A stretch of DNA of 5,348 bases from Alphaproteobacteria bacterium (GTDB lineage Bacteria > Pseudomonadota > Alphaproteobacteria > UBA8366). A program made the translations under genes and the position numbers. The DNA lies in the NCBI GenBank assembly GCA_018665505.1, contig JABJCS010000766.1, forward strand, positions 1 to 5,348, written 5' to 3'. The notes under the pieces are model-generated. The model worked only from the letters and a program-made list of their open reading frames with translations. It was not told the origin of the DNA and did not search any database. Positions 1-5,348 of the stretch are shown piece by piece (positions within the stretch are counted from its first letter, which is position 1; every line of letters starts with the position of its first letter).

Positions 1-2
1 AT

Positions 3-194
3 TTGAAATGGTTGCGCGGCGTAATGCCCAGGAATACCGAGGTCCTGCGACTTTCGATTCAAGCGGGTAAACACACTGGCGATATGGATTTTGCGCGCGA
101 CGCGCTGAACAGTTTGGAGCACCTCAATCCGGCCTTGGCGCTCCCCATGCAACGGTTTTTGGACTCGTACGGGCCGGCGAGATCGAGACGCTAG
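3..194 (+). CDS. C-terminal fragment of an unidentified, TPR-like protein (cut by left edge)
   Basis: This is an open frame running in from the left edge and ending at TAG 192-194, so only the last 63 codons are visible. The TTG at position 3 is simply the first complete codon, not a convincing start. The visible part is rich in Ala and Leu and can be read as a helix pair: VLRLSIQAGKHTGDMDFARD, then ALNSLEHLNPALALPMQRFL. The spacing of small and hydrophobic residues, the '-FARDALNSLEHLNPAL-' segment and the basic tail resemble the last tetratricopeptide unit of adenylate-cyclase-like or other TPR proteins. That resemblance is a pattern judgement, not a family match. Codon third positions are GC-rich like the neighbours, which supports real coding. 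The frame ends 90 bp before sfsA, so it may be a separate transcription unit. A function cannot be assigned. Confidence 0.5.
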   Translation: MKWLRGVMPRNTEVLRLSIQAGKHTGDMDFARDALNSLEHLNPALALPMQRFLDSYGPARSRR

Positions 195-284
195 GTTCGA
201 TGGATTGCGGTGCTTCGCAAGTCGTCTTATGTTTTATCATACCGAACAACGGCAGGATTCCATAATTTAGGTAAATATCACGCC

Positions 285-1010
285 ATGAAGTTTCCCGAAC
301 CCTTAGTCGAGGGGCGGCTCATACACCGATACAAGCGATTCCTATCCGATATCGACCTCAACGGTGAGACTGTCGTGGCGCATTGCGCCAATCCAGGCGC
401 CATGACCGGGTTGAACGCTCCAGGCTCGGAAGTGTGGCTGTCAGCCAACCGCAATCCGAAAGCAAAACTCGATTGGCGCTGGGAGTTGATTCGTGTTGGT
501 GAACATCTTGTCGGCATCAATACCGCCCATCCCAACGGTATCGTGGCGGAAGCGATAGAAGCCGGACAGATCGAGGAATTGAGCGGTTACGCAACCCTGC
601 GCCGGGAAGTGAAGTATGGCGAGAATAGCCGGATCGACATTCTTTTGGAGGATGACGCGCGACCGCCGTGTTACGTCGAAATAAAGAACGTGCACTTGAA
701 ACGCGATCTGCCGGGGCGCGGGGATGCGGCCGAGTTCCCGGATTCCGTGACCAAACGAGGCACCAAGCATCTGATCGAGATGTCGAACATGGTGCGCGAA
801 GGCGCCAGAGCGGTTATGGTATATCTTGTACAACGGGGCGATTGCGACCATTTCAGGGTTGCGGAAGATATCGACCCGGCCTATGCATCGGCGCTGACGG
901 AAGCGCGGGCTTGCGGGGTAGAGGCGATTTGTTACGAGTGCGCGTTAAGCGTTGAGGAAATCACGGTGGCCGGCAGATTGCCGCTGCGATTGGATGAGGT
1001 GACGGTGTGA
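285..1010 (+). CDS. sfsA: SfsA family protein (sugar fermentation stimulation protein homologue)
   Basis: The product is 241 residues, close to the roughly 235 of E. coli SfsA, and complete. Family signatures occur in order: the N-terminal EGRLIHRYKRFLSDI segment (residues 9-23), AHCANPGAMTGL (32-43), NSRIDILL (114-121), CYVEIKNVHL (129-138), FPDSVTKRGTKHL (151-163), YLVQRGD (180-186) and DIDPAY (195-200). D118 with E132-x-K134 fits the PD-(D/E)XK nuclease-like core reported for this family. SfsA was described in E. coli as a DNA-binding protein whose overproduction stimulates maltose gene expression. Its biochemical role is still unclear. The frame is open back to a GTG at 210, but family similarity starts at MKFPEPLVEG, so ATG 285 is preferred. 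The ribosome binding site there is weak (AGG at 269-271). The gene overlaps map by 4 bp, suggesting translational coupling. The usual Ser of the NPGSM motif is Ala here (A39). Confidence 0.93.
   Translation: MKFPEPLVEGRLIHRYKRFLSDIDLNGETVVAHCANPGAMTGLNAPGSEVWLSANRNPKAKLDWRWELIRVGEHLVGINTAHPNGIVAEAIEAGQIEELSGYATLRREVKYGENSRIDILLEDDARPPCYVEIKNVHLKRDLPGRGDAAEFPDSVTKRGTKHLIEMSNMVREGARAVMVYLVQRGDCDHFRVAEDIDPAYASALTEARACGVEAICYECALSVEEITVAGRLPLRLDEVTV
996..1002 (+). promoter_or_regulatory. Ribosome binding site of map, favouring the GTG start
   Basis: GAGGTGA lies inside the 3' end of sfsA, with its GAGG core 7 bases before GTG 1007. It supports initiation at this GTG, which overlaps the sfsA TGA as GTGA. 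The alternative ATG at 1022 has only a weaker GAGA (1009-1012) ahead of it. The two starts differ by five residues (MRDSG), none of them in the catalytic domain. Confidence 0.5.
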
Positions 1011-1855
1011 GAGATAGTGGTATGAACGATCCGCGATCCCAAGCGATTGCAATGATGGACCCGGAGCTCGCCGGCGTACAATTGCACGGTCCCGAGGAAT
1101 TCGAAGGCATGCGTAAGGCGGGGAAGCTCGCCGCGGAAGTGTTGGACTTTATCACACCGCATGTAGTGCCGGGTGTCAGCACGCTCGAACTCGATACCCT
1201 CTGCCATAATTATATCCTCGAGCATGAAGCCATTCCTGCGCCTCTGAATTATCGCGGTTTTCCGAAATCGATCTGTACATCGGTCAACCATGTCGTCTGT
1301 CACGGAATTCCGGAGGAACGAAAACGCCTCGGCAACGGTGACATCATTAATATCGATATCACGGTAATCCTGGACGGCTGGCACGGTGATACGAGCCGCA
1401 TGTTCCTGGTTGGCGATAAGGTTGGTGTACGGGCTAAGAATCTCGTGCAAACGACATACGAATGCATGATGCGCGCGATCGAAATTGTGCGCCCTGGTGT
1501 GACCCTTGGGGATATCGGTCACGCCATTCAATCCTATGCGGAAGAGCGGCGGTTTTCAGTCGTGCGAGATTTCTGTGGCCACGGATTGGGGCGCATATTT
1601 CACTCACCGCCGAGCGTGATGCATTTTGGAGAACCCGGCACAGGGCCGCGTTTGGTCGAAGGTATGTTCTTCACCATCGAACCGATGATTAATGCGGGCA
1701 AGTATCACACGAAAATCTTGCAGGATGGTTGGACAGCGGTCACAAAAGACCGCTCGCTTTCGGCCCAGTTCGAGCACAGTCTCGGCGTGACATCGGACGG
1801 GTTCGAGATTTTCACGCTGTCATCCAAAGGTTGGAGCTGCCCGCCCTACGATTAG
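1007..1855 (+). CDS. map: Type I methionine aminopeptidase
   Basis: This cytosolic metalloenzyme removes the initiator methionine from nascent proteins when the second residue is small. The product is 282 residues, slightly longer than E. coli MetAP (264) because of an N-terminal extension of about 20 residues. Every residue of the pita-bread active site can be placed. The substrate-binding His is H99 in VVCHGIP. The metal ligands are D117 (NIDITVI), D128 (HGDTSRMF), H192 (CGHGLG), E225 (FTIEPM) and E256 (FEHSLGVT). H199 (FHSPP) is the second catalytic His. The offset from E. coli numbering is a constant 20-21, so the core has no significant insertion, and no SH3-like or zinc-finger extension is present, as expected for class Ia. 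It lies directly behind sfsA with a 4-bp overlap, a common alphaproteobacterial pairing. GTG 1007 is used as start because of the GAGGTGA upstream; ATG 1022 is the alternative. No strong intrinsic terminator follows. Confidence 0.97.
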   Translation: MRDSGMNDPRSQAIAMMDPELAGVQLHGPEEFEGMRKAGKLAAEVLDFITPHVVPGVSTLELDTLCHNYILEHEAIPAPLNYRGFPKSICTSVNHVVCHGIPEERKRLGNGDIINIDITVILDGWHGDTSRMFLVGDKVGVRAKNLVQTTYECMMRAIEIVRPGVTLGDIGHAIQSYAEERRFSVVRDFCGHGLGRIFHSPPSVMHFGEPGTGPRLVEGMFFTIEPMINAGKYHTKILQDGWTAVTKDRSLSAQFEHSLGVTSDGFEIFTLSSKGWSCPPYD

Positions 1856-2038
1856 GAGGGATTGCCGGAAACGTATTTGTGTTGTCCGGGGAACGCTGCA
1901 GATGATTCGGCGTGATATCGTTCACTCTGAACTTTCGTATTAATTTGGACACTGTTTTCTCATTACTCTTCCATGGGTAGGTGAGGCGGGAGCGTGGGCA
2001 GAGAGCTTCTCTACTGTGCATGCCTTTATCTCTAGGCC
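1856..2038. other. Non-coding spacer between map and the imu promoter
   Basis: No frame on either strand here looks like a gene. A perfect AGGAGG (1854-1859) straddles the map stop codon, but the frames after it are only 17-30 codons long. CCGGA (1865-1869) can pair with TCCGG (1885-1889), but the loop is 15 nt and no T-run follows, so this is not a convincing terminator. AGAGA/TCTCT (2000-2004 / 2008-2012) gives a 5-bp hairpin with a 3-nt loop. GTTC-N5-GAAC (1920-1932) is an inverted repeat of unknown meaning. Base composition is less GC-rich than in the flanking genes. Confidence 0.6.
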
Positions 2039-2066
2039 TTGACGGGTACTGGTAAAAAGATATAGA
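2039..2066 (+). promoter_or_regulatory. Predicted sigma70-type promoter of the imuA-imuB-dnaE2 operon
   Basis: The -35 element TTGACG (2039-2044) matches TTGACA at five of six positions. After a 16-bp spacer, TATAGA (2061-2066) serves as the -10, matching TATAAT at four of six. Transcription would start near 2073, giving a leader of about 37 nt before the imuA start codon. The LexA box at 2065-2079 overlaps the -10 and the predicted start point, the usual placement for SOS repression. TATAAC (2084-2089) is a better -10 on its own but has no -35 at the right distance. Confidence 0.7.
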
Positions 2067-2079
2067 ACAAAACAAGAAC
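2065..2079 (+). promoter_or_regulatory. LexA operator (SOS box, alphaproteobacterial type GAAC-N7-GAAC)
   Basis: The sequence GAACAAAACAAGAAC is an exact direct repeat of GAAC with a 7-bp spacer. On the minus strand it reads GTTC-N7-GTTC, the operator known for alphaproteobacterial LexA. It differs from the CTGT-N8-ACAG box of gammaproteobacteria and the GAAC-N4-GTTC type of Gram-positive bacteria. Its A-rich spacer also fits. It sits on the -10 element 31 bp before imuA, and imuA-imuB-dnaE2 is a classic LexA-controlled operon. Position, spacing and gene context all agree. Confidence 0.92.
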
Positions 2080-2098
2080 AAAATATAACAGCTAAGGT

Positions 2099-2103
2099 AG
2101 GAG
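2099..2103 (+). promoter_or_regulatory. Ribosome binding site of imuA
   Basis: AGGAG ends 6 bases before ATG 2110. It is the best-placed Shine-Dalgarno sequence in the window and fixes the start of imuA. Confidence 0.8.
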
Positions 2104-2109
2104 TCACAA

Positions 2110-2853
2110 ATGCCCGTCGCCGCACTTGCCCTGCCGGATCAAACCGGTACCCGCCCTGTCAATCGCGATCTGCTTGCTGATTTACGCCGACAGGTCGCGG
2201 GTTTGGAGCGCGCCGGGCAGGTGACGGAAGGCACGGTGGCGCTTGGCGTGCCGGAGATCGATCGCCATTTGCCCGATGGCGGCCTGGCGGACGGGGCTGT
2301 ACATGAGGTGCTCGGTGGGGCCGTTACGGGATTTGCCGCATCGATCGCGGCCCGGCTCGACGGGCCGGTACTTTGGTGCCTCGATGCGTCCCGGCGCGAA
2401 GATCCCTACGGGCCCGGTTTGAAGGCGTTGGGATTCGATCCAAAGCGCCTCATTTTGGCGCGTTGCCGTGGGTTGAAGGAAATGCTCTGGACGATGGAGG
2501 AGGGGCTCCGCTCGACGGCGCCGTCTCTCGTGATTGCGGAGCCGGAAGCGAATATCGGACTGATTGAGAGTCGGCGTCTGCAGTTGGCGGCAGAGGCGGG
2601 CGGCACACTGGGTCTCATCCTACGTGACGGTGGAGAAGCCGGACGATTGGCGCCCAGCGCCGTCGCCAGCCGATGGCAAGTCGATCCCGCATCCGGCGGC
2701 GGTTGGCATCTGACGTTGCGGCGCTGCCGCGGTGCGACGATATCCCGGGACGAATGGAAGGTAAGGTACAATGACGCGACGGGTCATCTCGCTCTGGCTG
2801 CCGAGGCTGGGGACCGACCGAGTGCGACGGCGGACCGGCTCTGTCCCGTCTAA
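2110..2853 (+). CDS. imuA: ImuA, RecA-like SOS mutagenesis accessory protein
   Basis: The product is 247 residues, a usual length for alphaproteobacterial ImuA. It begins with a helical segment, DLLADLRRQVAGLE (residues 20-33), followed by the family pattern LGVPEIDRHLPDGGLADGAVHEVLGG (read across 45-70), which corresponds to the region before a RecA P-loop. The P-loop position reads GAVTGFAAS (70-78) and lacks the Gly-Lys-Thr/Ser core, so ATP binding by a normal Walker A is unlikely. The Walker-B-like strand is SLVIAEPE (139-146). The C-terminal part, with WHLTLRRCRG (199-208) and WKVRYNDATGHLALA (216-230), is typical of the family. In Caulobacter and relatives ImuA is needed, together with ImuB and DnaE2, for damage-induced mutagenesis. 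It is the first gene of the operon, directly behind the LexA box. Its last 27 codons overlap imuB in another frame. Confidence 0.92.
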   Translation: MPVAALALPDQTGTRPVNRDLLADLRRQVAGLERAGQVTEGTVALGVPEIDRHLPDGGLADGAVHEVLGGAVTGFAASIAARLDGPVLWCLDASRREDPYGPGLKALGFDPKRLILARCRGLKEMLWTMEEGLRSTAPSLVIAEPEANIGLIESRRLQLAAEAGGTLGLILRDGGEAGRLAPSAVASRWQVDPASGGGWHLTLRRCRGATISRDEWKVRYNDATGHLALAAEAGDRPSATADRLCPV

Positions 2854-4303
2854 TCATCCCTTTGTTCTCACAGCGGACAGTCATGGCCGACGCTTACTGA
2901 CGAGGGTCGATGGAGCGGCGGCGGCGGCAGGTCTGTCCGCCGGCATCTCTCTTGCCGATGCGCGGACGCTGGTACCGGACGTTATCGTACAACCCGATGA
3001 CCCGGCAAAAACGGCGACATTGCTTGCCCGCTTAGCAGATTGGTGTGGCCGCTACACACCTTGGACATCAATCGATGGAGAGGACGGCATCTGGCTCGAT
3101 ACAGCTGGATGCGCTCATCTCTTTGGTGGCGAAGAAGCGCTGCTCAAAGATTTGCTCACTCGTCTCTCGCATCTTGGTTTCAGCGCGCAAGCGGCCTTGG
3201 CATCGACGCCGGGAGCAGCCTGGGCATTGGCCCGGTTCGCGGACGAGCCGATCATTGTAGAGGAGGACGAGACACGGCGCCGGATCGCGTCACTGCCGGT
3301 CGCGGGCCTACGCTTGATGCCCGAAGTAGCGTCATCCTTGAGTCGGCTTGGTCTTCGCCGGATTGGCGATCTCTATTCACTACCCCGCGCACCCTTTGCC
3401 GCCCGGTTCGGCGAGGAGACCGCGCGCCGCCTCGATCAGGCGTTGGGACGCGTCTCGGAGCCTATCTCTCCTCGCCGCTATGTGGCACCTTTCCGCAGTC
3501 GTCTTGCCTTCGCTGAGCCGATCGGACATGCGGATGACATTACCCGGGGGCTCGATCATTTATTGGGGGATTTGTGCGATCAACTGAGCCATGCCGCGCG
3601 GGGGGGAAGACGCCTTGAGCTGACTCTTTTCCGGATCGACGGATCGGTGCAGGAAGTGGCGGTCGGCACAGCCCGTGCGACCCGCGTAGCCCGGCATCTG
3701 GCCCGCCTCTTTCAGGAACGTTTGACGACGCTTGATCCCGGTTTCGGTGTCGAGACCATGATCCTCTCGGCATCAGCGACAGAGAAGTTGGAAGCTGATC
3801 AAACGATCCTGAAAGGAGAAGCGGGAGACGCTACCGAATCCATGGGGGCTTTGTTGGATAGGCTCGGCAACCGGCTCGGCTTCGGCCGCTTGCATTCTCT
3901 GCAACCGGGGGAAAGCCACCTGCCGGAGAGCGCACAGCGTTTGATGCCGGTCTCATTAGAGAGGGAGGGGCCCGCCGCGTCGCGGTGGGAGGGTGAGGGC
4001 TTATGCGCCGAAAGACCCGTTCGGCTGCTAAGCGACCCGGAACCGATGACGCCGATGACACCGGAGGAGGGAGACGGCGCTCCACCATCAGTCTTCCGTT
4101 GGCGGCGGCAACTCTATCAACTCCGCCGCATCGAGGGGCCGGAAAGAATTGCCCCTGAATGGTGGCGTCAGGACCAGGCCTGGACCGGAGGTACACGCGA
4201 TTATTGGCGCATCGAGGATGCCGAAGGACGGCGTCTCTGGCTCTATCGCGAAGGTGGCGGCGTTGAGGAGAGCCGCTGGTTCGTGCATGGCTTGTTTGCC
4301 TGA
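2771..4303 (+). CDS. imuB: ImuB, Y-family polymerase-like component of the SOS mutasome
   Basis: The product is 510 residues, with Y-family architecture. The palm start is ISLWLPRLGTDRV (residues 6-18), where active polymerases carry a catalytic Asp (as in DMDAFFA) that is missing here. The second palm motif is WTSIDGEDGIWLDTAG (98-113), with D102 but Gly at the position of the usual Glu. Helix-hairpin-helix features follow (SLPVAGLRL to IGDLYSLPR, 174-206), then a little-finger-like region to about 335. QTIL (344-347) stands where Y-family proteins carry a clamp-binding motif. The C-terminal domain, YQLRRIEGPERIAPEWW (449-465) to RLWLYREGG and WFVHGLFA at the end, is the one typical of ImuB. 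ImuB is thought to bring DnaE2 to the sliding clamp rather than to polymerise. ATG 2771 lies inside imuA, with GGAAGG (2756-2761) and AAGG (2763-2766) ahead of it. The N-terminus matches family starts (MTRR-SLWLPR). Confidence 0.94.
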   Translation: MTRRVISLWLPRLGTDRVRRRTGSVPSNHPFVLTADSHGRRLLTRVDGAAAAAGLSAGISLADARTLVPDVIVQPDDPAKTATLLARLADWCGRYTPWTSIDGEDGIWLDTAGCAHLFGGEEALLKDLLTRLSHLGFSAQAALASTPGAAWALARFADEPIIVEEDETRRRIASLPVAGLRLMPEVASSLSRLGLRRIGDLYSLPRAPFAARFGEETARRLDQALGRVSEPISPRRYVAPFRSRLAFAEPIGHADDITRGLDHLLGDLCDQLSHAARGGRRLELTLFRIDGSVQEVAVGTARATRVARHLARLFQERLTTLDPGFGVETMILSASATEKLEADQTILKGEAGDATESMGALLDRLGNRLGFGRLHSLQPGESHLPESAQRLMPVSLEREGPAASRWEGEGLCAERPVRLLSDPEPMTPMTPEEGDGAPPSVFRWRRQLYQLRRIEGPERIAPEWWRQDQAWTGGTRDYWRIEDAEGRRLWLYREGGGVEESRWFVHGLFA

Positions 4304-5348
4304 TGCCATCCTACGCCGAACTCCAGGTCACCACGAATTTCAGTTTTCTACGCGGCGCGTCGCATCCGGAGGAAATGGCGTTGCAGGCCGCCGCGTTCGG
4401 TTATAGCGCAATCGGCATTGCCGACCGCAACAGTCTAGCCGGTGTCGTGCGTGCTCATATCGCGGCCAAGGAAGCGAGTATTCAGCTTTGCGTCGGAGCG
4501 CGGCTCGATCTTGTCGATGGTATCAGCTTGTTAGCTTATCCGACTGACCGTGCTGCCTATGGCCGTCTTTCTCGATTGATCACCACCGGCCGTCGCCGCG
4601 CGCCGAAAGGCGAGTGCGAGATCGGACGCCAAGACGTGCTGGAATGGGGTGAAGGGGTTATCTTTCTGGTGGTGTCGCCGACAGACCTCGCCATTCCTGT
4701 GCTTGGGGTGCAACTCAACGAACTGAGCACCGCTTTCCCGGGGAATTGCTATATCGTCGCCAATCATCTGTTACGTGGAGATGATACGGCGCGGCTGGCT
4801 TGTCTGGCTGACCTCGCGGCGGCGCATGGCATGCTGTTGGTCGCGGCGAACGACGCACATATGCATAGCGCCGCGCGCCGCCCTCTCGCCGATGTCGTCA
4901 CTTGTATCCGCGAGAAATGCACCTTGGACGAGGCCGGACATCGTTTGGTGGCGAATGCGGAGCGTCGTTTGAAACCGCCGGAGGAAATGGCGTTGCTGTT
5001 TCGGGACTATCCCGATGCCATTGCCCGAACCGTGGAGATCGCCGAGCGATGCCGGTTTAGCCTTGATGAATTGCGCTATGAATATCCCGATGAAGTGTCG
5101 CCGGACGGGACGCCGCCACAAGAAGCGCTCGAAGCGATGACTTGGGACGGGGCAAAGCAACGCTATCCGGGTGGTGTTCCGCGCGGTGTCTGCGAGCAAG
5201 TCGAGCACGAGCTGAAATTGATCGGCGAGCTCTCCTACGCGCCGTATTTTTTGACGGTCCACGACGCGGTTCGCTTTGCGCGGGCGAACGATATTCTTTG
5301 TCAGGGGAGAGGGTCGGCGGCAAACTCCGCCGTTTGTTATTGCCTCGG
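4303..5348 (+). CDS. dnaE2: Error-prone DNA polymerase DnaE2 (ImuC), N-terminal third, cut by right edge
   Basis: The frame stays open from ATG 4303 to the right edge. It gives 348 complete codons of a family that is normally about 1,050-1,100 residues long. The start YAELQVTTNFSFLRGASHPEE (read across 4-24) and IGIADRNSLAGVVRAH (37-52) are hallmark DnaE2 sequences of the N-terminal PHP domain. ANDAHMHSAARRPLADVVTCIRE follows at 182-204. The last visible part, LSYAPYFLTVHDAVRFAR (310-327) and CQGRGSAANSAVCYCL (333-348), is the start of the C-family palm. The catalytic Asp residues lie beyond the edge. The enzyme performs translesion synthesis in the SOS response together with ImuA and ImuB. 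The start codon shares one base with the imuB stop (TGATG), and no good ribosome binding site precedes it, so translation is probably coupled to imuB. Several PHP metal ligands appear to be replaced. Confidence 0.95.
   Translation, partial: MPSYAELQVTTNFSFLRGASHPEEMALQAAAFGYSAIGIADRNSLAGVVRAHIAAKEASIQLCVGARLDLVDGISLLAYPTDRAAYGRLSRLITTGRRRAPKGECEIGRQDVLEWGEGVIFLVVSPTDLAIPVLGVQLNELSTAFPGNCYIVANHLLRGDDTARLACLADLAAAHGMLLVAANDAHMHSAARRPLADVVTCIREKCTLDEAGHRLVANAERRLKPPEEMALLFRDYPDAIARTVEIAERCRFSLDELRYEYPDEVSPDGTPPQEALEAMTWDGAKQRYPGGVPRGVCEQVEHELKLIGELSYAPYFLTVHDAVRFARANDILCQGRGSAANSAVCYCL

Noticed and set aside
205..220. Hairpin TTGCG / CGCAA as a terminator of the upstream gene
   Set aside because: The stem is only 5 bp and there is no uninterrupted T-run after it.
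235..266. sfsA promoter with TATCAT (235-240) or CATAAT (261-266) as -10
   Set aside because: Both resemble a -10, but neither has a recognisable -35 at 16-18 bp, so a promoter call is not supported.
210..284. Upstream extension of sfsA to GTG 210
   Set aside because: The extra 25 residues have no similarity to SfsA proteins, and family sequence begins exactly at MKFPEPLVEG (ATG 285).
932..1531. 199-codon open frame on the minus strand across sfsA and map
   Set aside because: It lies antisense to two clear genes with complete family motifs, has no recognisable domain, and is explained by the codon bias of the plus-strand genes.
1865..1889. CCGGA / TCCGG inverted repeat as a map terminator
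   Set aside because: The 5-bp stem has a 15-nt loop and lacks a following T-tract.
1812..2081. 89-codon minus-strand frame covering the intergenic region
   Set aside because: It runs through the promoter and LexA box and into the end of map, with no domain and no convincing ribosome binding site. It is probably open by chance.
4771..5262. 163-codon minus-strand frame opposite dnaE2
   Set aside because: It is antisense to well-conserved DnaE2 sequence, is rich in Arg and His as shadow frames often are, and has no known motif.

Overview
The window looks like a chromosomal segment of an alphaproteobacterium with moderately high GC. Three things point there: the sfsA-map gene pair, the imuA-imuB-dnaE2 mutagenesis cassette, and a LexA operator of the alphaproteobacterial direct-repeat type (GAAC-N7-GAAC). 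The proteins also look alphaproteobacterial. Genus or family cannot be fixed from this sequence alone. All genes lie on the plus strand.

Layout. Positions 3-194 are the C-terminal end of a reading frame cut by the left edge, with helical, TPR-like character. After a short gap come sfsA (285-1010) and map (1007-1855), which overlap by 4 bp and look co-transcribed. They encode the SfsA family protein and type I methionine aminopeptidase. A 254-bp non-coding stretch follows (1856-2109). Its left part holds only an orphan Shine-Dalgarno-like sequence at the map stop codon and weak repeats. Its right part holds a good sigma70-type promoter (TTGACG / TATAGA) with a perfect alphaproteobacterial LexA box over the -10 element and predicted start point.

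That promoter drives a tightly packed operon: imuA (2110-2853), imuB (2771-4303) and dnaE2 (4303 to beyond the right edge). imuA and imuB overlap by 83 bp in different frames, and imuB and dnaE2 overlap by 1 bp (TGATG). Together they form the SOS mutasome. DnaE2 is the error-prone C-family polymerase. ImuB is a Y-family polymerase-like protein without a recognisable complete active site, thought to link DnaE2 to the sliding clamp. ImuA is a RecA-like accessory protein whose P-loop is degenerate here. The expected outcome is DNA-damage-induced translesion synthesis and mutagenesis under LexA control.

I found no RNA gene, insertion sequence, CRISPR array or phage gene. I also found no convincing undescribed system. 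The points most worth a second look are the operator architecture, the long dual-coded imuA/imuB overlap, the weak clamp-binding motif in ImuB, the degenerate metal site in the DnaE2 PHP domain, and the absence of radC after map.
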